IMG/VR virus record: IMGVR_UViG_3300038549_000062
Coordinates: 1-51,061 of that record
Source of the DNA: a virus
Reading direction: 5' to 3' (one strand)
DNA length: 51,061 bases
A program made the position numbers and the translations under genes. Shown piece by piece: positions 23,694-32,373 of the stretch (within the stretch, counting starts at the first letter, position 1; the number at the start of each line of letters is the position of its first letter). The notes beneath the pieces were generated by a model. That model ran no database searches. It saw only the letters and a list, made by a program, of their open reading frames with translations, and had not been told where the DNA came from.

Positions 23694-25193
23694 TCAGCGG
23701 TCCAGAATCCATCGCAATCCGCCCAGGTCCAGCACCCTCCGGGCCCGGGTGCAGGCGACGTACGCCAGGCGGGCGTAGGAGCGGGGGATCCTCTCCCCCG
23801 GGGGGACAACGGTCCAGTCGTCATGGATCCTGACCTGATCGAATTCCAGACCCTTGGTTCCATGGGCTGTCCCCACAATCACGTGGGCATCCTTGGTGGC
23901 CTGGTCGGCGGCCCGAAGTGCGTCCACTACCGCCTCCGCGCCGTGTTTCGCGAGGATGTTGACGACCAGCCTCAGCTCGTTGTCGTCCTCGCCGACCTCC
24001 GACCTGACATGTGCGCACAGATGATCCCAGTTGGCGAAAATGGCGAGTTGGTGATGGGGTACCCTCTGGCCGTCCTTCAACTTCCCGGCCGCCTCCATCA
24101 GGGACGTCACGTCCCGGATGTTACCCACCGTGGCCACCGTCCTGCCCTGCTCGGTCGCGGCCAGGACACTGGCGACCACCCCAGCATTGGTGCGACACAG
24201 GACCGCGTACGGCCGCCCCTCGTCGACAGCACCCAAGCGGCTGTCAATCGGATCAAAACCCTTCAGGTTCGGTTCGGCGCCCGTGTGGGGCAGCCACAGG
24301 TTGGCGACCTCGGCGATCGCCGGGCCGAACCGGAACGACTGGGTGAGGGGAAACACGGACAGGCCGTGTTCGATCATCCGCTCCAGGGAGTTGACCGCAC
24401 CCCGCCACCCGTAGATGGCCTGCGCCGAGTCGCCCACCCAGATCGTCTGGCACCGCTGGATTCGTAACACGGCACTGGCCACGGGATCGGCATCCTGCCC
24501 CTCGTCCATCATGATGCACTGGTATCCGAGCTGTTCCCCGGTGGCGAGAACCCAGTTTCCCCATATTTTCAGATAGTACGAATGGTGAAACTTCAAGACG
24601 CCGGATCCATATGGTTTCTGGGCATCCTCCCAGATCTTTCCGGCGGCCCAGAGGATCAGTTTCCTGGCCTCGTGGTTCTGACTGGGGTCGTGGGACACCC
24701 CGTCGGGAAGGGACACGTGCTGGTCACTCAGGTCGATGTCCTCGCTCTGGCAGTACCGCTTCACGGTCCGGTTGGCGCAGGCCGCGATCGCCAGAGGGGT
24801 GAGGCTGGTTGTGGCGCCGTCCTCGGTGACGACCGACGTGGCGCCCGAGATCTCCAGCCAGGAAGGTAGCCCCCAGGGTGTGATCTTCCCGTTTCTCCGG
24901 CATCGGGCCGTGATCTGTCGGGGCACGGAACGGTAAGCGAGGGAATGTATCGTGCGGGGAGTGAAGGATGGCGCCAACCGGTCACCCACATCCGTCACGA
25001 TCGCCTTGTTGAAGGCCAGATACAGGCCATTCAGGTATTCGTTACGGTGTCTCGCCGCCCTGTCGATAGCGTGTGTCATGGCGGCGATGGTGGTTGTCTT
25101 GCCCGTTCCCGCGTACGCCATGCCGATGAGTGACCGGGCTGTTTCGGCCGCTGAGATCATGGCGTATTGTTCGTCGGTGAGTGCTGTGGACAT
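23694..25193 (-). CDS. UvrD/FBH1-like SF1 helicase
   Basis: 499 residues. 3'-5' superfamily 1 DNA helicase motifs are present: Walker A MAYAGTGKTTT (about residues 25-35), LYLAFNKAI, IHSLAYRS, Walker B-like DEGQDADPV, GDSAQAIYGWRGA, QSFRFG, GTAHGTKGLEFDQV and VACTRARR. The pattern is that of FBH1-type helicases that remodel recombination intermediates. ATG 25193 lies 6 bases after TACGCT (leaderless). Confidence 0.9.
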   Translation of the reverse strand: MSTALTDEQYAMISAAETARSLIGMAYAGTGKTTTIAAMTHAIDRAARHRNEYLNGLYLAFNKAIVTDVGDRLAPSFTPRTIHSLAYRSVPRQITARCRRNGKITPWGLPSWLEISGATSVVTEDGATTSLTPLAIAACANRTVKRYCQSEDIDLSDQHVSLPDGVSHDPSQNHEARKLILWAAGKIWEDAQKPYGSGVLKFHHSYYLKIWGNWVLATGEQLGYQCIMMDEGQDADPVASAVLRIQRCQTIWVGDSAQAIYGWRGAVNSLERMIEHGLSVFPLTQSFRFGPAIAEVANLWLPHTGAEPNLKGFDPIDSRLGAVDEGRPYAVLCRTNAGVVASVLAATEQGRTVATVGNIRDVTSLMEAAGKLKDGQRVPHHQLAIFANWDHLCAHVRSEVGEDDNELRLVVNILAKHGAEAVVDALRAADQATKDAHVIVGTAHGTKGLEFDQVRIHDDWTVVPPGERIPRSYARLAYVACTRARRVLDLGGLRWILDR

Positions 25194-25259
25194 TGCGGCA
25201 GCGTATCAGCGATGCTCCCGCTGTACTGAATGAGCCGTATGGCCACACGGTGACCTGGT

Positions 25260-25265
25260 GTATGA
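25260..25265 (+). promoter_or_regulatory. -10 box for the Acb2-like gene
   Basis: TATGAT about 40 bases before ATG 25305. The leader carries AAGGAG, so this gene is not leaderless. Confidence 0.45.
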
Positions 25266-25304
25266 TTTCGATCGAATCAGCATCGACTCTCAAGGAGAAG
25301 TGTC

Positions 25305-25520
25305 ATGTCACCAGAGGACATCGCCAGTCGTTTCAGCTCCCATCCAATCACGTCATTCGTCAAGAGTGACACACATCTCTATATTCGCCAGCAATGTCAC
25401 CAGCTCGCGAATCTCTTCAACGAGAGGCTGCCCGAGAGTCGCGAGAAGGAAGTCTCTATCGATCGGCTCGAAGAGGTCATGTTCTGGGCGAACGCCGCCG
25501 TCGCGCGGCACATGGACTAG
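25305..25520 (+). CDS. acb2: Acb2-like anti-CBASS protein (cyclic-nucleotide sponge)
   Basis: 71 residues. The C-terminal half, with LPESREKEVSIDRLEEVMF then WANAAVARH, matches the Acb2/Tad1 hairpin domain family closely. Members form helical hairpin hexamers that sequester cyclic oligonucleotides made by CBASS and some type III CRISPR systems, blocking abortive infection. The N-terminal HPITSFVKSDTHLYIRQQCH fits the first helix of the family. ATG 25305 follows AAGGAGAAGTGTC. Small, self-contained, flanked by convergent genes. The ligand cannot be predicted here. Confidence 0.85.
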   Translation: MSPEDIASRFSSHPITSFVKSDTHLYIRQQCHQLANLFNERLPESREKEVSIDRLEEVMFWANAAVARHMD

Positions 25521-25622
25521 TCCGATACGTAGAGACGACGCGGTGTGATCCGCCCCCAGAACTGACACATGGAGCGGGACGCGACAGCCCCGGTGGCCGG
25601 GCTGACGAGCACGTGGCCACCC

Positions 25623-25901
25623 CTACATCCCGGGGTGATGATGCCCCTCGGTGGGCCACAGGCCCGTGGCGGCCTTGTGGAGGTTGGCGCACATTCCCTT
25701 CACGTCGACCCCCTTCCCGGCGACATGTGGGCCCAGTTGGGCCACGCAACTACGCCAGGCTCCCGGGGCCTTCCAGGCGATCCGCCGCATCCAGTACTTG
25801 ATCAGGTTGCGCTGCGGTCCGGTCTCGTCGCCCGGATAACCCAGGGTCGACGCGGCGACCAGCGTCTTCCATGCTGGCGGCGTCCAGTTCACCGGTTCCA
25901 C
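25623..25901 (-). CDS. Hypothetical protein
   Basis: 92 residues (GTG start, 7 bases after TATGCT; ATG 25913 is an alternative). Contains GDETGPQRNLIKYWMRRIAW and CVAQLGPHVAGKGVDVKGMC; the C-terminus is His-rich (EGHHHPGM). No recognised family. It diverges from the connector gene at 25949. Confidence 0.6.
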   Translation of the reverse strand: MEPVNWTPPAWKTLVAASTLGYPGDETGPQRNLIKYWMRRIAWKAPGAWRSCVAQLGPHVAGKGVDVKGMCANLHKAATGLWPTEGHHHPGM

Positions 25902-25948
25902 GGCGACCAGCATACCCCATAGGGCCATACGTCGGCTAGGATACTGAC

Positions 25949-26734
25949 ATGACCGTCGCCGAGGGGCCCTGTGCGTGGGTACCCACGCATACGCATCACT
26001 GCGCGACCGACCTCGCCGAGTGGAACGCGTATCCGGCGCCCACCCGCACCCTCGCCGATCAGCTCGCCGGCTTCGGCCTGTGGGCCGCCACGGGACGTCG
26101 CCACGACGCCTGCACCCTCGTGGCCCGGCCGGTGATCGGCTGCATCCACAGCAGTGACGTGGACATGGCTGGCGTGGACGACAATCCCATCACCTATGCG
26201 GGTGACCGTGAGTGGCTGGTCGTCGACACCGGGGGGGCCTGTTGCCGGGAGGTCGACCCGTTCCGTGCCCGCCTCGATGGCCCCGTGGCGTCCGTCACGT
26301 CGGTGACCGTCGACGGGGCCGTGGTGGCTCCCGCGAACTATCGGGTCGATGACGGTGAGTGGCTGGTCCGAATCGACGGAACCCCGTGGCCCCTGTGGCA
26401 GGATCTCGACCTCAACGCCGGTGTCGGCGTGTTCCAGGTCACCTACGTCAAGGGCGTACCGGTCCCCGCGTGGCTTCTGGCGGTCGCTGGAACCTACGCG
26501 TTGGAACTGGCCCGAGGTCTGTGCGGCAGCAGCGCGTGTCGCCTCCCCAGCCGGGTCACCGAGATTACCCGCAACGGTGTGACCAGTAGCTTCGTCGACC
26601 CCACCAAGTTGCTGGAGAAGAACCTGACGGGGATTCCCGAGATCGACATGGTGATCACGATGTTGAATCCCCATGGAGTTCCCCGGCCATGTAGGGTTCT
26701 GGTCCCCGGGGCGACGGCGGCGGTCATCGGATGA
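25949..26734 (+). CDS. Head-to-tail adaptor
   Basis: 261 residues. Follows the plan of actinophage connector proteins (gp6-like): a helical segment with LADQLAGFGLWAATGRRHDAC, then beta strands with ASVTSVTVDGAVV and NYRVDDGEWLVR, then PVPAWLLAVAGTYALEL. It attaches to the portal. ATG 25949 is 6 bases after TAGGAT (leaderless) and opens the + tail operon. Confidence 0.75.
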   Translation: MTVAEGPCAWVPTHTHHCATDLAEWNAYPAPTRTLADQLAGFGLWAATGRRHDACTLVARPVIGCIHSSDVDMAGVDDNPITYAGDREWLVVDTGGACCREVDPFRARLDGPVASVTSVTVDGAVVAPANYRVDDGEWLVRIDGTPWPLWQDLDLNAGVGVFQVTYVKGVPVPAWLLAVAGTYALELARGLCGSSACRLPSRVTEITRNGVTSSFVDPTKLLEKNLTGIPEIDMVITMLNPHGVPRPCRVLVPGATAAVIG

Positions 26735-27276
26735 CCACCAACGACCTGTGGACGGCGGCACACGAGATCCTGGGAGCCGTGCAGGCATCCTACGCCGGTG
26801 TTCCCAGCGCCCCGACCCGCTACGAGGTGCAGCTGGGAACAGAGGCCACCCAGGAGATGGACCTGTTCAACGACTACTGCTGCCAGGGTGCGGTGATCGT
26901 CCTCGTCGGGTCGAGCACGGTGCGGGAGGGCGCCCGGCTTCATGGCGCGCAGGGACCCCTCGACACGGAGTTCATGGTGTCGGTACTGCGGTGCGCCCCG
27001 TCGATGGACGACTCGGGGAGGATCCCACCCCCCTCGGCCAATGACGCCGCCCTGAAGCTGATCCTCGCCGACCGGCAGCGGGTTCTCAACGCACTTCGCA
27101 ACCTGTTCCGCAGTGTGGGGAGTCTCAGCTACAACGACCCGGCCGGGGCCGGTGAGCTGATGGAGGACGAATACTCCGATCTGGTGGCCTCGACGATCGA
27201 ACCCACCGGGGGCTGCTCGGGAACCGTGGTGACGTTCACAATCCCTGTCGTCGAATCCTGCCTGGCGCTCCCGTGA
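26731..27276 (+). CDS. Neck/tail-terminator-like protein
   Basis: 181 residues, coupled by ATGA overlap to the adaptor. Pattern of an N-terminal helix, LFNDYCCQGAVIVLVG, a central strand (DTEFMVSVLRCAP) and a long helix (RQRVLNALRNLFR) fits tail-terminator or head-closure proteins. Order in the operon supports this; family not certain. Confidence 0.6.
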   Translation: MTTNDLWTAAHEILGAVQASYAGVPSAPTRYEVQLGTEATQEMDLFNDYCCQGAVIVLVGSSTVREGARLHGAQGPLDTEFMVSVLRCAPSMDDSGRIPPPSANDAALKLILADRQRVLNALRNLFRSVGSLSYNDPAGAGELMEDEYSDLVASTIEPTGGCSGTVVTFTIPVVESCLALP

Positions 27277-27728
27277 CGCGTATCGACATCGATCGGGCGC
27301 ACGCGAACGCGGTCGCCGCACGTCTGGCGGCTACCTGGATCCGGCGCCCGGCCTGGGAGATCGAACTGGGCGCGCGTCGCATGGTACGCAAGAAGACCTA
27401 CGCGGTGCATGGGTCGATCAGGGCCCGGCCCCCTGTGATCACCGCGAAAAGGGTGACGTCGCGGATCGAGGCGACCCACCGGCGCGCGCTGCTGGAGCAC
27501 TACGGCGCGAAACCTCACCCCATCACCCCGAGAAGCCCGTACGGCATCCTGCGATTCTATTGGGACAAGGTTGGCTACGTGGTGCACTTCATGTCGGTAC
27601 AGCACCCTGGAACCAGGGGATCGTACTTCCTGACCACCCCCATGCTGCGGGTGGCGCAGAAGTGGGGTTTCACCAAGAAACAGCAGATCCGCCCTGGTGG
27701 TGCCAGTGGGAAACTCACCACCCTGTAG
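27273..27728 (+). CDS. Head-tail connector/neck protein
   Basis: 151 residues, very basic N-terminal half, GTG start overlapping the upstream stop. Contains RVTSRIEATHRRALLEHYG and YFLTTPMLRVAQKWGF, loosely like HK97 gp10-type proteins. Assigned mainly from position between connector and tail chaperone genes. Confidence 0.55.
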   Translation: MTRIDIDRAHANAVAARLAATWIRRPAWEIELGARRMVRKKTYAVHGSIRARPPVITAKRVTSRIEATHRRALLEHYGAKPHPITPRSPYGILRFYWDKVGYVVHFMSVQHPGTRGSYFLTTPMLRVAQKWGFTKKQQIRPGGASGKLTTL

Positions 27729-27737
27729 TATGGCCAT

Positions 27738-28214
27738 ATGGCCGAACAGCAACACGATGGAGAAACACGAAACGCCACTCTGATGGCTACCGTGCTTCAA
27801 TGCGCGAATGGTGCGCCAAAACTCGATGGCGCGGGGAAAGAGATAAGGGCCGCCATTCCCATCGAACTCAAGATGATCGATCCGATCAAATCGTCGGTGG
27901 CCATGTCGATGCTCGAACGGATCAGTGAATCGGACGCCAGCGCCGGGGAACAGATCCTCGCCCTGCAAACCCTGTTCACGCGATTTGCCGGCCCCCTGTT
28001 CGTCCACCGCTCCGATCGGGCCATGGTTGAATCCCTCATGCTCGGAGGCGAATACGAGGGCGAATACGTGATCGTCGACCTCGTCTCCTTCTTCCGGGCG
28101 CTATTCCTCGGTGACGAGGATCCCACGGTGACACTCATCGAATCCAAGGGTGGCCGCAACGCCCCGCAGGGCACCAGTCGCCGAAGGAAGAATCGCGGCC
28201 ATGGGCGACAGTGA
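27738..28214 (+). CDS. Tail assembly chaperone
   Basis: 158 residues preceding the tape measure by two genes, the usual slot for the gpG-like chaperone. Mostly helical with EQILALQTLFTRFAGP, a beta segment (EGEYVIVDLVSFFRALF) and a basic C-terminus. ATG 27738 is leaderless (TAGTAT, whose TAG is the upstream stop). Its 3' end overlaps the next ORF by 14 bases. Confidence 0.65.
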   Translation: MAEQQHDGETRNATLMATVLQCANGAPKLDGAGKEIRAAIPIELKMIDPIKSSVAMSMLERISESDASAGEQILALQTLFTRFAGPLFVHRSDRAMVESLMLGGEYEGEYVIVDLVSFFRALFLGDEDPTVTLIESKGGRNAPQGTSRRRKNRGHGRQ

Positions 28215-28767
28215 CCTGTGGCGCAATCCGCTCGCCAGCATCCTCCCCGACCTGGTACACACGGTCAGGTTCGGGGACACAAGTGTGGTCGTCGGCGGCA
28301 CCATGGCCGTCGACTGGATTCCCTACCTGCATCCCGACACCAGTTCCGTGGTTCTGCTGGCACAGATCGCCGAGCCGGTCACCTGGAACGAGATCGCCCT
28401 GGACGTCATCGAGGGAACCCTGTCCGAAGAACAGATCAGTGACGGGGTTCATGTTCTCATCGACCTGGCCTCGGGGCGCCCCTGGTGGATGGCCCAGCGG
28501 CAGATCAAGGAGATCTATTCCCACTGGGATCTGATCGGTGGAACCCTTACCCTCGCCGGGGTGCGGGCCGACACCATCCCCCTGGCCGCCTGGTTGGACG
28601 CGGCATGGCAGGTGATCCGGAACCTGTACATCGCGGGTGACGAGGACGCCATCGACCGGCTTCATCAGCTGGAGACGTCCGTCAGGATCAAGCCGGTGAG
28701 CACCGGCGAGGATGGTGAGCCGGTCCTGGACGATACCGCCTTCGAGCGGGCTCTTGCGGCGATGTGA
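28201..28767 (+). CDS. Second tail assembly chaperone
   Basis: 188 residues in the +1 frame relative to the preceding gene, open back to 28150. ATG 28201 has GAAGGAAG 10 bases upstream, so independent initiation is possible; a programmed +1 (or -2) frameshift in the 28150-28214 overlap would give a gpGT-like fusion. Helical segments with ARQIKEIYSHWDLIG-type sequence support a chaperone. Confidence 0.6.
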   Translation: MGDSDLWRNPLASILPDLVHTVRFGDTSVVVGGTMAVDWIPYLHPDTSSVVLLAQIAEPVTWNEIALDVIEGTLSEEQISDGVHVLIDLASGRPWWMAQRQIKEIYSHWDLIGGTLTLAGVRADTIPLAAWLDAAWQVIRNLYIAGDEDAIDRLHQLETSVRIKPVSTGEDGEPVLDDTAFERALAAM

Positions 28768-28772
28768 CCTGA

Positions 28773-28784
28773 TACGATGCCCCT
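28773..28784 (+). promoter_or_regulatory. Leaderless promoter of tape measure gene
   Basis: TACGAT (28773-28778), spacer GCCCCT, then ATG 28785. Confidence 0.65.
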
Positions 28785-30782
28785 ATGGCCATAGGAAGCA
28801 AACTGGGGGGCGCCTACGTCGAGATCGGCGCGGACGTCGGCGGTTTCGGTTCCAAGGTCATCGCCGCCGTCCGCAAGGACATGGCGGAGGCGCAACGGGT
28901 CGCCCGCGCGCAGGGACGGGCCGTAGGTAGGGAATTGGCCGACGGGATTCTTCAGGGTTTCCGTCGCAGCTGGCCGGGGGTGGCCTCCGAGATCCGCGCC
29001 CAGATTCGCCTGTTCGAAGCCACCGTCAGGGTCAGGGTCGATGTGGACAGTGCCGCGCTGCGCCGAGCGGTGGCGGGCGCCAATGTCGGCGTTCCTGGCG
29101 GGGGCGGGGGGAGTAGCGTGTTCCGTACGATCGCCGCCGCCGCCTCTGCCGCAAGCCAGGCGACCCAGAGTTTGACCGGGGCCCTGGACACGGCCGGTAA
29201 CGCCATGGCTCGGAGTGCCGACGCGGCTGGTCGGGCGGGAAGCGCCGTCAACGCCCTGGGGGATCAGGCGACCAGTGCGGTCAACGGGATCGCTTCCGGT
29301 CTCTCCGGGGGTGGCGGGGGTGCCGGGGTCGCCGGGGGGGTGGCGGGTGGCGTGTCGGACGCGGCGGGGAAGGTCGTCCAGTCGTTCGTCGCCGTGCAGG
29401 CGGCGGTCGCGAAGGTGGTGGCGGTGTCCATCATCGCCATCGCATCGATTCAGGCCATCGGCCGCGAGCTGCTGACCCTGTCGAAACTGGGTCTGGTGGC
29501 GCCCGCCCTGCTCGCCGTGACGGCGGGGATCATCGCACCGATCTACGCGGCGATCAAAGGGATCGGTCCTGGAATCACGGCGGCCCTCGACAAGACGCTG
29601 ACGGACGCCAAGTTCAAGAAGACGATCAAGAAGTTCTCCGATTCGCTTCAGGCGGTTCTGTGGGACGTGCGTAACGCCAGACCCTTCTTTTCCAAGCTCG
29701 CCATGGGTGCCCAGAGCGCACTGTTCAAGCATCTTGGCGGAATCATCCCCACCATTGTCAAGGATTGGGGACCGGCGTTTCAGGCTGGATTCGAGAAGGT
29801 TGCCAGCGCGGCCGGGACAGTGATCCGATGGGTGTTCAACCGGTTCAATCAGCCTGAAACGGCTGCCGCCATTGAGCGTCTGTTCGACTCGTCGGCCCGA
29901 TTCGTCAAAAATGTGGGTGAGGGTTTCGCGAACCTTCTGGCGTCGCTGGGAAGACTGTCCGACGACACGCTACCGTTCGTCGACCGCTTCGGGGAGTCGA
30001 TCAACTCGGCGCTGACCAAGATCGCCGACTGGATCGACGAGAAACGCGAAGAGGGAACCATTACGAAATGGATCGAAGAGGGTATCGAAACCTTCCAGGA
30101 ATTCAGGGAGCTCGCCCAGTCGACCCTGAAGCTCCTGGGCGCCCTGTTCGACGAGGATCGTCAGAGTGGCGACTCGTTCCTGGAAACCATTCAAAAGATC
30201 ATCGACAAGATTCGTGAGTTCGTCGAATCCGAACGCGGCAGGGAAACCCTCCACGGAATCAGGATGGCCGCCGAACTGTGCGGTGTCGCGTTCCTGACCG
30301 TGGTCGCCATCATCGGAAGTATCATCGTCGCCATCGGTGAACTCATGTACTGGGCGAAACAGGCATACAATGCCCTGGTGGGTTGGGCGCGGGGCGCTGA
30401 CATCCTCGCCAACAGCCTGTACCGGGTGTTGAGTGTCGGCAACCAGGTCAGCCACATGAAGACCGTCGTCAAGCAGGTCGGCAGTGGCATGGGATCCTTC
30501 GCGGACGGCGGTATCATCACCCGTCACCAGATCGCCGAAATCGGCGAGGGCAACCTGCCCGAGGTCGTGCTACCCCTCACCAAGCCGGCCCGCGCCCGGC
30601 AGCTGGCCGCACAGACCAATCTTCGTAGCATCCTCGGCGACGGGGGCGGTAGCGACACCGTTGTCGTCTACATCGGCAATGAACAGGTTGACGCCCACAT
30701 CAGCCGCGTCACCAGCGGCACCATCGGCGGCATGGTGCGCGGCGCCCAAAGGCGCGGATTTCCCACCACTTCAGCGGCCTAG
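28785..30782 (+). CDS. Tape measure protein
   Basis: 665 residues. It sets tail length; at about 0.15 nm per residue this implies a tail near 100 nm. Coiled-coil N-terminal part (VRKDMAEAQRVARAQGRAVG), Ala/Gly-rich centre, hydrophobic segments (LLAVTAGIIAPIYAAIKGIG; LTVVAIIGSIIVAIGELM) and the typical C-terminal ADGGIITRHQIAEIGEGN with EVVLPLTKP. Leaderless start. Confidence 0.92.
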   Translation: MAIGSKLGGAYVEIGADVGGFGSKVIAAVRKDMAEAQRVARAQGRAVGRELADGILQGFRRSWPGVASEIRAQIRLFEATVRVRVDVDSAALRRAVAGANVGVPGGGGGSSVFRTIAAAASAASQATQSLTGALDTAGNAMARSADAAGRAGSAVNALGDQATSAVNGIASGLSGGGGGAGVAGGVAGGVSDAAGKVVQSFVAVQAAVAKVVAVSIIAIASIQAIGRELLTLSKLGLVAPALLAVTAGIIAPIYAAIKGIGPGITAALDKTLTDAKFKKTIKKFSDSLQAVLWDVRNARPFFSKLAMGAQSALFKHLGGIIPTIVKDWGPAFQAGFEKVASAAGTVIRWVFNRFNQPETAAAIERLFDSSARFVKNVGEGFANLLASLGRLSDDTLPFVDRFGESINSALTKIADWIDEKREEGTITKWIEEGIETFQEFRELAQSTLKLLGALFDEDRQSGDSFLETIQKIIDKIREFVESERGRETLHGIRMAAELCGVAFLTVVAIIGSIIVAIGELMYWAKQAYNALVGWARGADILANSLYRVLSVGNQVSHMKTVVKQVGSGMGSFADGGIITRHQIAEIGEGNLPEVVLPLTKPARARQLAAQTNLRSILGDGGGSDTVVVYIGNEQVDAHISRVTSGTIGGMVRGAQRRGFPTTSAA

Positions 30783-30791
30783 GAGCACCCT

Positions 30792-31397
30792 GTGACCAGT
30801 TACACCACCCGTGGCTACCCCTACCCGGATCCGCTCGATCCGGCCGACCTGGGCGCCGTCACCCAGGCAGCCGTCGCGCAGGTCGACACGGACATGTCGG
30901 CATGTCTTCCCGCCCTGGGTGTCACCACCTTCGGGGATTTTCCCGGTCTGGCCATGGTGGGAACCTCCACCTCCACCGTCGGCGCGGCGAACCGGTGCAT
31001 CTCGGTGGCGTTCAAGCCCCGTTCCACGATCACCCCCACCCGGATCCGCTGGTGGTGTACTGTCCAGAATGGAAACTTCGACATCGGTATCGTCAACGCA
31101 ACCACCCGCGCCCGTATGTGGTCGCTGGGATCCACGGCCTGTCCAGCGGTGGGTGTGGTGACCAACAACATCCTGGTGCCGCCCACTCTTGTCGCCGGAA
31201 CCGTGTACGAGATGGCGTTCTCGGCCGACAACAACACCCTGGCACTGAGGGCGGTCACCCTGGCACTCAACACGCTGGGAGTCCTGTACGCCGGAACCAA
31301 CGGGGTCCGCTACGACGCCGGGGCGCACCCCATCCCCAATCCCCTGCCAGGGGCCAACGCCGGCACCGTCATCCCCGCCATCGCCCTGCTGGTGTAA
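30792..31397 (+). CDS. Fibre-like protein 1
   Basis: 201 residues; GTG 30792 after AGGAGCACCCT. N-terminal TTRGYPYPDPLDPADLGAV then a short Asp/Ala helix followed by a beta domain (FDIGIVNATTRARMWSLG, MAFSADNNTLALRAV). The N-terminus resembles those at 33725, 34296 and 34905, pointing to a shared anchor and different tips. Likely tail-tip or receptor-contact protein. Confidence 0.6.
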   Translation: MTSYTTRGYPYPDPLDPADLGAVTQAAVAQVDTDMSACLPALGVTTFGDFPGLAMVGTSTSTVGAANRCISVAFKPRSTITPTRIRWWCTVQNGNFDIGIVNATTRARMWSLGSTACPAVGVVTNNILVPPTLVAGTVYEMAFSADNNTLALRAVTLALNTLGVLYAGTNGVRYDAGAHPIPNPLPGANAGTVIPAIALLV

Positions 31398-31400
31398 CCC

Positions 31401-32372
31401 ATGACCACGGCCCACGTCACCCCGCTCCCCGACCCGACAACCGGGGTCGTCACCCTACGCCTGTCCACTTCCGGGGACGAGGCCACCAGTATCCTGCTGT
31501 ACCGAAGGATCGTGGGCGAAGCGACACTGGTGCCCGTGATCCTTCCGGCGGCCTGGCTGGAACCCTCCGGGGGAATCCGACCCATCGCCGGGCAGGCCAG
31601 TTTCGACGACACCTGCGCCCCCCTCGACATTCCCGTCGAATACCTGGCCGCCATCGACGGGGCCGACCCGGTTCTGGTGTCCGACGAGGTCACCCTCATC
31701 AACCCCGGAGGCTGGTGGCTGGGTGATCCACTCCGGCCACAGCTGAACCTCGCACTGGTGCTGCGTCGCTCCATCACTGCCTGCGACGGAGTACGCGCCG
31801 TGTTCCTCAGCACCTTAGGGGACGAGGAGCAGGAGGCGGTTGGGGAACTGACGGCCGTCGCCGGCCAGGCGTACCGGCTGCACGACACCCAGCCCCTCCG
31901 TGCGGCCACCAGTGGCCTGGTCCTGGCCACCAAGGAACTCGCCGACATGGATGCGGTGCACGCGCTCCTCGACCCGGGTGGGGTACTGCTGCTGCGGGCC
32001 CCGGCCAGTCCCGACTACGGGTTCAGTACCCGGTACTGCTCGGTGAGGGAGGTCACCAAGACGCGGCTGGTTCCCGACGCCCGAGTGGCGTGGCGACGCT
32101 GGGAACTGCCGTACGAACTGGTGGAGGCCCCCGCCGGGGGTGCCTACGGCGCCACGGGAACCGCCTGGGGCGACCTGTGCGACGCGTACGCCACCTACGC
32201 CCTGATGGCCGCCGCCGGGGACCTGTCGTGGACGTCGATCGTGGCGGGTGTGGCCACGGGCCGGTTTCCCGCTGCATACCGCACCTGCGCGGAAGTGTCG
32301 GCGACCTGGGCGACCTGTGCGGCGCTGGCCGCCGCGGGCCTGTCGTGTCTCGAACTAGTCACGGGGGTGTGA
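31401..32372 (+). CDS. Minor tail protein
   Basis: 323 residues, first of two large beta-rich minor tail proteins after the tape measure. Contains VTLRLSTSGDEATSILLYRR (fibronectin-like strand pattern) and MDAVHALLDPGGVLLLRAP, common in distal tail-like proteins of actinophages. Few further landmarks. Confidence 0.65.
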   Translation: MTTAHVTPLPDPTTGVVTLRLSTSGDEATSILLYRRIVGEATLVPVILPAAWLEPSGGIRPIAGQASFDDTCAPLDIPVEYLAAIDGADPVLVSDEVTLINPGGWWLGDPLRPQLNLALVLRRSITACDGVRAVFLSTLGDEEQEAVGELTAVAGQAYRLHDTQPLRAATSGLVLATKELADMDAVHALLDPGGVLLLRAPASPDYGFSTRYCSVREVTKTRLVPDARVAWRRWELPYELVEAPAGGAYGATGTAWGDLCDAYATYALMAAAGDLSWTSIVAGVATGRFPAAYRTCAEVSATWATCAALAAAGLSCLELVTGV

Positions 32373-32373
32373 G

